This document shows positions 30,474 through 38,218 of a stretch of DNA of 64,000 nt, in pieces. Below the pieces are notes generated by a model, which did not search any database, was not told the DNA's origin, and was given only the letters and a program-made list of their open reading frames with translations. How positions within the stretch are numbered: position 1 is the first letter of the stretch; each line of letters opens with the position of its first letter. Made by a program: the position numbers and the translations under genes. The stretch comes from Corynebacterium jeddahense (GTDB lineage Bacteria > Actinomycetota > Actinomycetes > Mycobacteriales > Mycobacteriaceae). The stretch lies in assembly GCF_028609865.1 (NCBI RefSeq), contig NZ_CP063194.1, forward strand, positions 1-64,000. The letters run 5' to 3'.

Positions 30474-32726
30474 ATGACCACGTTCCCCAAAGCCACCATC
30501 GAGGGCTACCCCCGCATCGGCGCGAACCGCGAGCTCAAGCGCGCGCTCGAGAGCTACTGGGCGGGCCGCATCGACGCCGAGACGTTCCGCTCCACGGCGC
30601 ACGCGCTGCGCGTGAACAACTACAACCACCTCCGCGACCTCGGCCTCACCGAGGATTACGCCATCCCCGCGGACGTGGCGCTCTACGACCAGGTCCTCGA
30701 GACCGCGCTCACCGTCGGCCTCGTGCCCGGCGGCGCCGACCTGGACGAGGAGTTCGCGCTCGCCCGCGGCAACGACACGCGCGTGCCGCTGGAGATGACC
30801 AAGTGGTTCGACACCAACTACCACTACCTCGTGCCCGAGATTTCCGCAGGCCAGGACATCACGCCGGCGCCGGAGCGCATCCTGCGCATCGTGTCGGAGG
30901 CGGAGGAGGCCGGCCACAAGGTGCGCCCGTACCTCGTCGGCCCGGTCACGCTCATCGCCCTGTCGAAGCCGGCGGAGTGGTCCCTGTTGCCCTCGCTTAT
31001 CGACGCCTACGGCCAAGTCTTCGCCGCCCTGAAGGACGCTGGGGTCGAGTGGGTCCAGGTGGCCGAGCCGGCCGTCGTGGCCGACCTGTCCACCCCGGAC
31101 GCCGAGATCGCCGCGCACCTCAAAGAGGCGTGGACCGAGCTGCTGGCGTCCGAGGACCGCCCGAACGTGTACCTGACCACCCCGTACGGCTCCGCGCGCG
31201 AGGCGCTGCCGGTGCTCGGTTCGCTCGGCGTCGAGGCGCTGCACGTCGACCTTTCCCCGTGGACCCTCGAGGCGGACGCCGGCTACCCGGAGCGCATCCG
31301 CGAGCAGGTCCCGGAGTCGACCCACCTCGTCGCCGGTCTCATCGACGGCCGCAACGTCTGGGCCGCCAACCTCCGCGAGCGCACCGAGGTCCTCGAGTCC
31401 CTGGGCCGCGCCGATGCGTCCGTGTCCACGTCCACCTCGCTACAGCACGTGCCGCACACCCTCAAGGCGGAGCGCAACCTGCCCGTCGAGGTCGCGCCGT
31501 GGCTGTCCTTCGCCGACGAGAAGCTGGCGGAGATCAAGGCCCTCGTCGCGGGCGAGGAGGGCGCGAAGGAGGCGTTCGCGCAGTCCGACCGTGCCGTGCG
31601 CACCCGCGCCGAGTCCGAGACCATCCACAACAAGGCCGTCGCCGACCGCGTCGCCGGCCTGCCGGCGGGCGAGGTGCAGCGCGAGCCGTCGTTTAGCGAG
31701 CGCAACAAGGTCCAGCGCGACGAGCTCGGCCTGCCCACCCTGCCCATCACCACGATCGGCTCCTTCCCGCAGACCCCCGAGATCCGCAAGGCGCGCGCCG
31801 ACCACCGCGAAGGCACGCTCACCGACGCCGAGTACCAGGACGCGCTCAAGGCCGAGATCAAGAGCGTCATCGACCTGCAGGAGGAGATCGGGCTCGACGT
31901 GCTCGTCCACGGCGAGGCCGAGCGCAACGACATGGTGCAGTACTTCGCCGAGCTTCTCGACGGCTTCGTGGTCACCGAGAACGGCTGGGTCCAGTCGTAC
32001 GGCTCCCGCTGCACCCGTCCGCCGATCGTCGTCGGCGACGTCTCGCGCCCGGCCGCGATGTCCGTGGAGTGGTCCTCCTACGCGCAGTCGCTCTCCGAGA
32101 AGCCGGTGAAGGGCATGCTCACGGGCCCGGTGACCATCCTCGCGTGGTCCTTCAAGCGCGACGACGTGCCCCTGTCCGTCTCCGCCGACCAGATCGCGTT
32201 GGCGCTCGCCGACGAGGTGCGCGACCTCGAGTCCGCGGGCATCAAGGTCATCCAGATCGACGAGCCGGCGCTGCGCGAGCTTCTGCCCCTGCGTAGCGAC
32301 GACCGTGCGGCCTACCTCGACTGGGCCGTCCGCGCGTTCCGCCTCGTCTCGCTGCAGGCTTCGCCTGCCACGCAGATTCACACCCACCTCTGCTACTCCG
32401 AGTTCGGCCAGATCATCGACGCCGTCGCCGGCCTCGACGCCGACGTCACCTCCATCGAGGCGGCCCGCTCGAAGATGGAGCTGCTTGAGGACATCGACGA
32501 GACCTTCCACTCCGAGATCGGCCCCGGCGTGTGGGACATCCACTCCCCGCGCGTGCCGTCCCAGGAGGAGATCGCCGGCCTGCTGCGCGCCGCGTTGGAG
32601 CACGTGCCTGCCGAGCGCCTCTGGGTCAACCCGGACTGCGGCCTGAAGACCCGCGGCTACAAGGAGGTTGAGCCCTCCCTGCGCAACCTCGTGGCCGCGC
32701 GCGACGAGGTCGTCGGCGGGCTGTAG
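30474..32726 (+). CDS. metE: Cobalamin-independent methionine synthase
   Basis: MetE transfers the methyl group from 5-methyl-THF (polyglutamate form) to homocysteine without B12. The 750-residue protein is of normal length and has both halves of the double barrel. The N-terminal part starts ATIEGYPRIGANRELKRALE, and the C-terminal catalytic half contains TTIGSFPQTPEIRKAR. Zinc ligands are visible in THLCYSEFG and NPDCGLKTRG. It is preceded by AAAGGA and lies 13 bp after metF. A tandem 10-bp repeat and a large hairpin follow the stop. Confidence 0.97.
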   Translation: MTTFPKATIEGYPRIGANRELKRALESYWAGRIDAETFRSTAHALRVNNYNHLRDLGLTEDYAIPADVALYDQVLETALTVGLVPGGADLDEEFALARGNDTRVPLEMTKWFDTNYHYLVPEISAGQDITPAPERILRIVSEAEEAGHKVRPYLVGPVTLIALSKPAEWSLLPSLIDAYGQVFAALKDAGVEWVQVAEPAVVADLSTPDAEIAAHLKEAWTELLASEDRPNVYLTTPYGSAREALPVLGSLGVEALHVDLSPWTLEADAGYPERIREQVPESTHLVAGLIDGRNVWAANLRERTEVLESLGRADASVSTSTSLQHVPHTLKAERNLPVEVAPWLSFADEKLAEIKALVAGEEGAKEAFAQSDRAVRTRAESETIHNKAVADRVAGLPAGEVQREPSFSERNKVQRDELGLPTLPITTIGSFPQTPEIRKARADHREGTLTDAEYQDALKAEIKSVIDLQEEIGLDVLVHGEAERNDMVQYFAELLDGFVVTENGWVQSYGSRCTRPPIVVGDVSRPAAMSVEWSSYAQSLSEKPVKGMLTGPVTILAWSFKRDDVPLSVSADQIALALADEVRDLESAGIKVIQIDEPALRELLPLRSDDRAAYLDWAVRAFRLVSLQASPATQIHTHLCYSEFGQIIDAVAGLDADVTSIEAARSKMELLEDIDETFHSEIGPGVWDIHSPRVPSQEEIAGLLRAALEHVPAERLWVNPDCGLKTRGYKEVEPSLRNLVAARDEVVGGL

Positions 32727-32756
32727 GGCGTCGATACGCCTCCGCCCCTTCCCTCC

Positions 32757-32803
32757 GGGCCGTTGCGGGCCGTTGCGGGCCGTTGCGGGCCGTTGCGGGC
32801 CGC
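32757..32803. repeat. Tandem 10-bp repeat after metE
   Basis: Four perfect GGGCCGTTGC units (32757-32796) and a partial fifth lie between the metE stop and its hairpin terminator. Such arrays vary in copy number by slippage. Confidence 0.95.
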
Positions 32804-32804
32804 G

Positions 32805-32873
32805 AAAGTCGAGTCCGGGAGGTCGAGTTCGCCCGTGTTGAGGCGTCTACTCGACTTCCCGGACTCGACTTTT
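32805..32873. terminator. Long imperfect hairpin terminator after metE
   Basis: AAAGTCGAGTCCGGGA (32805-32820) pairs with TCCCGGACTCGACTTT (32857-32872). An inner GTCGAGT/ACTCGAC pair extends the stem to about 24 bp, and the sequence ends with TTTT. The core AAAGTCGAGT is the same as in the tandem array at 33911-34080. Confidence 0.8.
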
Positions 32874-32937
32874 GGCGCGGGGTTTCGTTTTGCTCGGGTG
32901 TGGGTTACCATGTGCGAAACGAACGAATGGGGGGACA

Positions 32938-33891
32938 ATGGACAGGAAAGCGTTGGTCAAGCTATTGGTGCGGCCGGGGGAGGCGGACCGGCAGCCGTGC
33001 CTGAGGCTCTCGGCGAACAAGTTCGTGCCCGAGGCCGCCTGGGAGGCGCTGGAGCATCACGAGCGCGAGTTCCTGCGCTGCTACGCGGCGGGGACGGGGG
33101 CGCGGAAAGCGGTGCTCGTAGGGCGGTCGGCCGCCGTGATCCACGGGATGTGGACGCTGCCCGACCACCACGCAGCAGTCACCCTTGCCGTGCCCGGGAA
33201 GAAGCCGCCGGCCAGGGCCTCGTGGCCCGAGGGGGTGGAGTACAGCTGCATGGGGATTCCGCCGGTGGACGTCGAGACGATTGTGTGCGCGACCCCCGGC
33301 GACGTCCTCCGCGTGACCACCCCGGTGCGCACTGCGGTCGACGTCGCCCGACTCCACGGCGTGCGCGAGGGGGTGGTGGCGATGGATTCGCTCCTGTCGA
33401 AGAAAAGCCCAGCGGAGCAGCAGCGCATCCTCGGCGAGCTCGAGGCCACGATCGGCCGGCTCGCCGGCAAGAAGGGCATCGCGAACGCGCGCCAGGCGTT
33501 CCAGTGGTGCTCGGGGTGGTCCGAATCGGCGTACGAATCGCTCATGCGGGTCGTCCTCCTCGAGCGCGGCATCGTCGCCGAAGAGCAGATGTGGGTCGGG
33601 CGCTACGTGCGTCCTGACCTGCTGTGGGGGCAGCTCGCCATCGAAATCGACGGCGCGGTGAAGCTGAAGCACAACGCCGAGGAGGTGGCCCAGGACCAGC
33701 TGGACCGCGAGAACTGGTTGCGCAAGCAGCTTTACGACGCCGCCCGGTTCAAACCCAAGCGCATCCTCAAGGACGAGGAAGGTTGCGTCCGTGAAATCCT
33801 CGAGCTCAAGGCGCACTCGGAGACGCTCGGCCCGCCGAAGGTCCCGGCGACGCGGGCGCGGCCGAGCAAGGGGGAGCACTGGCGCGTGTAG
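32938..33891 (+). CDS. AbiEi/DUF559-like protein (putative nuclease-fold)
   Basis: The ATG at 32938 follows GGGGGGA and gives 317 residues beginning MDRKALVKLLVRPGEADRQP. The N-terminal half (AVLVGRSAAVIHGMWTLPDH and later TAVDVARLHG) resembles the AbiEi-like or HTH domain of actinobacterial proteins usually annotated as type IV antitoxin-like. The C-terminal half (SAYESLMRVVLLERGI then RPDLLWGQLAIEIDGAVK) matches DUF559, a very-short-patch-repair-like PD-(D/E)XK fold with candidate residues Asp in RPDL and Glu in AIEIDG. No toxin partner is adjacent. The activity is unproven. Confidence 0.6.
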   Translation: MDRKALVKLLVRPGEADRQPCLRLSANKFVPEAAWEALEHHEREFLRCYAAGTGARKAVLVGRSAAVIHGMWTLPDHHAAVTLAVPGKKPPARASWPEGVEYSCMGIPPVDVETIVCATPGDVLRVTTPVRTAVDVARLHGVREGVVAMDSLLSKKSPAEQQRILGELEATIGRLAGKKGIANARQAFQWCSGWSESAYESLMRVVLLERGIVAEEQMWVGRYVRPDLLWGQLAIEIDGAVKLKHNAEEVAQDQLDRENWLRKQLYDAARFKPKRILKDEEGCVREILELKAHSETLGPPKVPATRARPSKGEHWRV

Positions 33892-33910
33892 GGGCGTGCG
33901 GGTGCGGCGG

Positions 33911-34080
33911 CCAAAAGTCGAGTTCACCCCGCCCGGCGGCCAAACGTCGAATTCACCCCGCCCGACGACCAAACGTCGAATTCACCCCGCCCGACGACCA
34001 AAAGTCGAGTTCACCCCGCCCAACGACCAAAAGTCGAGTTGCGGAAGTCGAGTTCACCCCGTAAAGCGGGCGAACTCGAC
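33911..34080. repeat. Five 29-bp tandem units with terminal inverted copies
   Basis: Units start at 33911, 33940, 33969, 33998 and 34027, with the common core GTCGAGTTCACCCCGCCC. The units are contiguous with no spacers. After the last unit, GTCGAGTTC (from about 34048) pairs with GAACTCGAC ending at 34080, and an outer AAAGTCGAGTT pairs with AACTCGACTTT near 34095, making a terminator-like hairpin for the upstream gene. Confidence 0.9.
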
Positions 34081-34097
34081 CACCCGAACTCGACTTT

Positions 34098-34165
34098 CGC
34101 GGCGAGGGGGCGGAGAACGGGGCGATCACGCGGCGAGGGGGCGGAGAACGGGGCGGAGAACGGGG
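34098..34165. repeat. Direct repeat upstream of ppiA
   Basis: A 25-bp unit (CGCGGCGAGGGGGCGGAGAA then CGGGG) occurs at 34098-34122 and 34129-34153, followed by an extra partial copy of its second half. It lies about 85 bp before the ppiA start. Confidence 0.85.
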
Positions 34166-34248
34166 CGGCGACCACACCCCGACCCGACCACGCGGCGACG
34201 CACGCCCCGCCCCGACCCGCCCGCCGAAACCCGCGTACTCTGGAACGC

Positions 34249-34770
34249 ATGACTCAGAAAACGCAGACCATGACCCTGCACACGAACCACGGCGACATCG
34301 TGATCGACTTGTTCGGCAACCACGCGCCGAAGACCGTCGAGACGATTACCGGCCTGGCCACCGGCGACAAGGAGTACTCCGCCGCGAACGCCCAGGGCAC
34401 GAACGAGGGCCCGTTCTACGACGGCGCGATTTTCCACCGCATCATCCCGGGCTTCATGATCCAGGGTGGCGACCCGACCGGCACCGGCACCGGCGGCCCG
34501 GGCTTCCAGTTCGCCGACGAGTTCCACCCGGAGCTGCAGTTCGACCGTCCGTACCTCCTGGCCATGGCGAACGCCGGCCCGGGCACGAACGGCTCCCAGT
34601 TCTTCATCACCGTCGACGCGACCCCGTGGCTGAACAACCGCCACACCATCTTCGGCGAGGTCACGGACGAGGCCTCCAAGAAGGTCGTCGACGAAATCGC
34701 CAACGTGGAGACCGGCCGCATGGACCGCCCGGTCGAGGACGTCGTCATCGAGTCCATCGAGGTCGCCTAG
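34249..34770 (+). CDS. ppiA: Cyclophilin-type peptidyl-prolyl isomerase
   Basis: The enzyme catalyses cis-trans isomerisation of prolyl bonds during folding. The 173-residue protein begins MTQKTQTMTLHTNHGDIVID. It contains the cyclophilin core FHRIIPGFMIQGGDPTGTG, with catalytic Arg in FHRI, and NGSQFFITVDATPWLN. There is no signal peptide, so it is cytoplasmic. The ATG at 34249 fits the family start; the open frame upstream is repeat DNA. The position before a rhomboid gene and the pkn block matches other corynebacteria. Confidence 0.95.
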   Translation: MTQKTQTMTLHTNHGDIVIDLFGNHAPKTVETITGLATGDKEYSAANAQGTNEGPFYDGAIFHRIIPGFMIQGGDPTGTGTGGPGFQFADEFHPELQFDRPYLLAMANAGPGTNGSQFFITVDATPWLNNRHTIFGEVTDEASKKVVDEIANVETGRMDRPVEDVVIESIEVA

Positions 34771-34811
34771 GACACCGCGTAAGACACCGCGTAAAGCACC
34801 GCACAACGAGC

Positions 34812-34838
34812 GCCCCCGCCACCGCGCGGGGGCTTTTT
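34812..34838 (+). terminator. Terminator of ppiA
   Basis: GCCCCCGC pairs with GCGGGGGC across a 6-nt loop and is followed by TTTTT. Confidence 0.9.
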
Positions 34839-34853
34839 CGTACCCTGAATCCC

Positions 34854-35519
34854 ATGCTCCGCAACACCCTCCGCAACGCCCCCGCCACCGCGGCGATCGC
34901 GGCGATCTGCACGCTCGTCTTCCTCGCCGCCGCGCTGCAGGCCCGCAGCCTCACGGACGTCGTGTGGGATTCCGCCGTCGGCGCCGACGCCATCCTCTAC
35001 GGCCCCGAAATCGCCGGCCCGGGCTACCTGCGCACACTCACATCCGGGTTCCTCCACCTCGACATCACGCACCTCTTCGTCAACATGTTCATGCTCGTCT
35101 TCGTGGGCGCGGAGGTCGAGCGCTTCGTGGGCACCGGGCCGTTCGTGTTGGCGTATCTCGCGGGGGTCCTTTGGGCGTCGACAAGCGTGCTAGCCTTCAG
35201 CTTCTCGACGCCAACGGCCGGCGCCTCCGGCGCCCTCTACACCCTCATGGCCGTCCTCATCGCAATTGCGTATCGACGACGAACCGACCTCCGGGCCCCC
35301 CTCATCCTCGTGGGCGTCAACGTGGCGTACACCCTGCTGTCGCCGGGGACGGTGTCGCTGTGGGGGCACCTCGGTGGGTTGGCGGCGGGGGCGGGGATGG
35401 CGTGGCCGTTGACGTCGAGAAGTATGCGCACCCGCTGGGCCACCGGGGCCGTCGCGCTGGTGCTGGCGTGTGTGGCGATTTGGCTACTCACAATGCCGTC
35501 GACGGTGCCGGTGCACTAG
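34854..35519 (+). CDS. Rhomboid-family intramembrane serine protease
   Basis: Rhomboids cleave transmembrane substrates within the bilayer. The 221-residue protein starts at ATG 34854 and has about six hydrophobic segments. The catalytic Ser lies in TAGASGALYTL (GxSG motif) and the catalytic His in LWGHLGGLAAG. The HLFVNMFMLVFVGAEVER loop region is typical of the family. Substrates are unknown. The start lies only 16 bp after the ppiA terminator, and no separate promoter is obvious. Confidence 0.9.
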   Translation: MLRNTLRNAPATAAIAAICTLVFLAAALQARSLTDVVWDSAVGADAILYGPEIAGPGYLRTLTSGFLHLDITHLFVNMFMLVFVGAEVERFVGTGPFVLAYLAGVLWASTSVLAFSFSTPTAGASGALYTLMAVLIAIAYRRRTDLRAPLILVGVNVAYTLLSPGTVSLWGHLGGLAAGAGMAWPLTSRSMRTRWATGAVALVLACVAIWLLTMPSTVPVH

Positions 35520-35533
35520 GCGACGGGCGCGGG

Positions 35534-35705
35534 TTTTCCACACCGGTTATCCACAATGTGGAGAACTACACGCGTGTACTTAGTCGAACGGCGCGCCGAA
35601 CGGGGTGAGCGACACGCCGAGAATTGCTGGCATTTTCGAACGAAACACTGCACATTCTACTGGGTTGTGGAAGTAGTGCACAGAGTTATCCACAGGTGTG
35701 GATAG
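35534..35705. promoter_or_regulatory. Second DnaA-box cluster
   Basis: Two perfect TTATCCACA boxes (35547-35555 and 35686-35694) are accompanied by TTTTCCACA at 35534, an inverted TTCTCCACA at 35557-35565 and an inverted CTATCCACA at 35697-35705. The last two boxes of the cluster (35686-35705) form an inverted pair 2 bp apart. The cluster lies in a 428-bp gap without genes, about 33 kb from dnaA-dnaN. Confidence 0.75.
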
Positions 35706-35769
35706 ATCGCGTGTCCGCCGGCCGGCCGACGGCCGCCAGCCGCCACCATCCCGTCGCCATCCCGCGGAT

Positions 35770-35830
35770 CCAGCTACTAAGAGCCAGCTATTTGGCCCCT
35801 AGGGACGATTAGCTGGGTCTTAGTAGCTGG
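35770..35830. repeat. Long hairpin with 21-bp stem
   Basis: CCAGCTACTAAGA (35770-35782) pairs with TCTTAGTAGCTGG (35818-35830), and an inner CCAGCTA/TAGCTGG extends the stem to 21 bp with one mismatch. The loop contains a further GGCCCCTAGGG mini-palindrome. It lies downstream of the leftward gene at 35948-36286, so it may terminate it, but there is no T-run. Confidence 0.8.
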
Positions 35831-35947
35831 AAACGCGCGAAAGGCGGGGCTGTAAAGCACACGCAAAACCGCGCCGGCTGCACGGGAATGCAGCCGGCGC
35901 GGGAAATTCGAAGCGCAGAAGCGAAGCGGAGAGGCGGCCGGTCTGGG

Positions 35948-36286
35948 TCACCCGGCGGCAACCGGGTTGGAGAGGGTGACCTCGAAGGTGCGCACGCCGC
36001 GGTCGAAGTCGGAGCCCAGGTCACGGACGTGGGAGCCGTTGTAGTTGGTGGTGGTGATCGGGCGGTCGACGCCCTCCGGGCCGGCGAAGGTGGCAACCTC
36101 GACGCGGAAGGTCACGGCCGGGAACTCGCCCCAGTAGCGCTTGGCGCCGACGATCTCCACGCGCAGGGCCACGGAGCCGGCGAAGCCGGAGGCCTTCCAG
36201 GTGGAGGTGGTGAAGTACGGCTGGAGGTCCAGGTCGCGCACGGTGTTGGTGGTGGCATCGATGACCTCGGAGATGTCTTCTGGCAT
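35948..36286 (-). CDS. Hypothetical protein, possibly cut off from its promoter by IS1249
   Basis: From ATG 36286 the product is 112 residues, beginning MPEDISEVIDATTNTVRDLD and ending VTLSNPVAAG; the frame is open to the IS1249 junction. It has no signal peptide or membrane segment and is rich in beta-strand patterns (FRVEVATFAGPEG). IS1249 copy 1 is inserted 44-51 bp upstream of this start, so native upstream sequence now lies beyond 37724. I do not recognise the family. With the insertion sequence removed, the frame continues open upstream, so the native start could be earlier. Confidence 0.5.
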   Translation of the reverse strand: MPEDISEVIDATTNTVRDLDLQPYFTTSTWKASGFAGSVALRVEIVGAKRYWGEFPAVTFRVEVATFAGPEGVDRPITTTNYNGSHVRDLGSDFDRGVRTFEVTLSNPVAAG

Positions 36287-36337
36287 TCGCGTATCGACGA
36301 CACCTCCGGCCCCACCCGCCCCAAACAACACCCCAGC

Positions 36338-37724
36338 GGGTTAAACGACAAAATGTGTGTCCGGATTCGTCGATTTGTTTGGGATGACCAGGGGTAATCC
36401 GGAAAGTATATGCTCCTGGAGCTTATATCCGCCCCGGGGCGGCGAAATACTGGGGTGTGACAGCAGCATGTGGTAGTAGCCGGTGTTGGCTTGATCAATG
36501 CCGAAGAACCAACCCCGCTGCCAGGTGTGCGGCGGCGAGATGAAACGCAATGGAAAGACTTCTGCCAACCGCACCCGGTGGCGGTGCAAGAACTGCGGCG
36601 CTTCCACCACCAAGCAGCGCCCCGATATCACCAACTCCGCAGCCTTCGCAGCATTTATCGCCCACCTCACGACCGGTGCAAGCTTGAACACCGCTGCCGC
36701 CGAAGCAGGGTGTCATCCTCGTACCCTGCAACGCCGGTTTGAACACTTCTGGCTAGTTGATATCCCCGATCCCACAATCGGGCACGAAGGCCGGGTTTAC
36801 GACCAGGTCTTTCTTGACGGCACCTACACCGCCGGTGGGTGTCTCATCGTGGCCGCCACCTTGGATCACGTCATCGCCTGGCACTGGTGCACACGTGAAA
36901 CCACCCGCGACTACCAAAGACTTCTCGAACGTATCCCCGCACCCCTGATCGCTGTCATCGACGGCGGCCAAGGTGCTGCCAGCGCGATCAAGACATGCTG
37001 GCCCACAACGAAAGTGCAGCGCTGCCTCGTCCACGCCCAACGCGTGGTACGCCGGCACACCACCGCACGCCCACGCACCGATGCAGGACGAGCGATCTAC
37101 CAGCTTGCGCTCAACCTCACGAAAATCACCGATCTTGACGAAGCCGCCGCGTGGGGTGCGCAGCTGCACGAATACGGCACTATCTACCGCGACTGGATGA
37201 ACCAGAAAACGTGGACAACCGACCCGGCGACACGGCAACGCACCTGGTCATGGACACATGAACGCACCCGCAAGGCCTACAACAGCCTCAACCACCTATG
37301 GCGCAACCAGCTGTTATTTGTCTATCTCGACCCACCCGACGGTGTCCTCGATGCCAGCCGGATCAAATCCACCACCAACAGCCTAGAAGGCGGCATCAAC
37401 GCCCAACTGAAACTGCTGGCCCGCACCCACCGCGGCAGATCCGGGGAGCATCAACGCCGGATGCTGGAGTGGTGGCTGTATCTGCAAACGGAACTGCCTG
37501 ACGATCCGGTAGAGATCGCCAGGCAGTCCAACTGGGGCCAGGACCAACTCGCCAAAGTATCCACCCTGACCCACAACGAGAACCAAGCCGACCACGAAAC
37601 CGGACGACCAGCCCTCTACGACAACGCTATCGACACCAACTACACACACTCAATCGGCATCCAAAAAGGCCACATCTAACCCCGCGACACGCCGGAGCCA
37701 GACACACATTTTGTCGTTTAACCC
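36338..37724 (+). mobile_element. IS1249-family insertion sequence, copy 1
   Basis: The 1387-bp element has terminal inverted repeats beginning GGGTTAAACGACAAAATGTG and is flanked by an 8-bp target duplication, ACCCCAGC, at 36330-36337 and 37725-37732. It carries one transposase gene. It appears identical to the copy at 47756-49142, which lies in the opposite orientation. The intact ends and target duplication point to a recent insertion. Confidence 0.95.
36498..37679 (+). CDS. IS1249-family transposase (IS256-like DDE), copy 1
   Basis: The 393-residue transposase has an N-terminal zinc ribbon (CxxC at residues 8-11 and 30-33), then a helix-turn-helix-like segment near AGCHPRTLQRRF. DDE catalytic candidates are Asp107 in FLDGTY, Asp155 in VIDGGQG and Glu297 in TTNSLEGG. 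The protein is identical to the copy at 47801-48982. The gene is complete, so the element may still be mobile. Confidence 0.95.
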   Translation: MPKNQPRCQVCGGEMKRNGKTSANRTRWRCKNCGASTTKQRPDITNSAAFAAFIAHLTTGASLNTAAAEAGCHPRTLQRRFEHFWLVDIPDPTIGHEGRVYDQVFLDGTYTAGGCLIVAATLDHVIAWHWCTRETTRDYQRLLERIPAPLIAVIDGGQGAASAIKTCWPTTKVQRCLVHAQRVVRRHTTARPRTDAGRAIYQLALNLTKITDLDEAAAWGAQLHEYGTIYRDWMNQKTWTTDPATRQRTWSWTHERTRKAYNSLNHLWRNQLLFVYLDPPDGVLDASRIKSTTNSLEGGINAQLKLLARTHRGRSGEHQRRMLEWWLYLQTELPDDPVEIARQSNWGQDQLAKVSTLTHNENQADHETGRPALYDNAIDTNYTHSIGIQKGHI

Positions 37725-37754
37725 ACCCCAGCGGCGGGGGTGGGGTGGTGCCGC

Positions 37755-37787
37755 GAGGGAATGAGGGCAATATTGACCTCATTCCCC
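37755..37787. repeat. CAATATTG palindrome, lone copy
   Basis: This 33-bp near-perfect palindrome with GAGGGAATGAGG arms around CAATATTG matches the element at 13993-14030 and 53328-53365. It lacks the CATGAGAA hairpin partner. Before IS1249 inserted it would have lain about 70 bp upstream of the gene at 35948-36286. Confidence 0.85.
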
Positions 37788-37882
37788 TGAGACACCACCC
37801 CCTACCCCGCCCGGAAAAACAAAAAAGACGCCGGCACCCGAAAGTGCCAGCGCCACAACAGTGCAACAACAGCGCGAGAGGC

Positions 37883-38158
37883 CTAGCGCCACCCCATCGT
37901 CATGAGCAGGCCCAGGATCATGCCCGCGAAACCGATCGCGTAGTTCCACGGCCCGAGCTGCGCGAGCCAGGAGATCTGGTCGCCGGCGAGGTAGTAGAAG
38001 ATCAGCCACGCCAGGCCGAGCAGCATGAGGCCGAACATGATCACCTTGTACCAGATCGGCGTGCCGCCGGTGTTCACCTTCACCGGGGTGCGGGTGGCGC
38101 CGGTCGCGGTCGTGCTCGCTGGGCGGACCGGCTCGTTGGTTACTTTCGCTTTAGGCAT
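37883..38158 (-). CDS. crgA: Cell division protein CrgA
   Basis: CrgA is a small actinobacterial membrane protein that interacts with FtsZ, FtsQ and PBPs during septum formation. The 91-residue protein has a short charged N-terminus and two membrane segments (WYKVIMFGLMLLGLAWLIFY and LGPWNYAIGFAGMILGLLMT), ending MGWR, as in the family. It lies 60 bp after pknB on the same strand, in its usual place at the end of the kinase block. Confidence 0.93.
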   Translation of the reverse strand: MPKAKVTNEPVRPASTTATGATRTPVKVNTGGTPIWYKVIMFGLMLLGLAWLIFYYLAGDQISWLAQLGPWNYAIGFAGMILGLLMTMGWR

Positions 38159-38218
38159 CGTGTGCTCCGTCGTGGGTTATGGGTGAATGGGTCGAAGTGG
38201 GCCGGCAAGAGGGGCAAC

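Noticed and set aside
33911..34055. Possible CRISPR array with 29-bp repeats
   Set aside because: The units are directly adjacent, with no spacers and no cas genes nearby; it is a plain tandem repeat.
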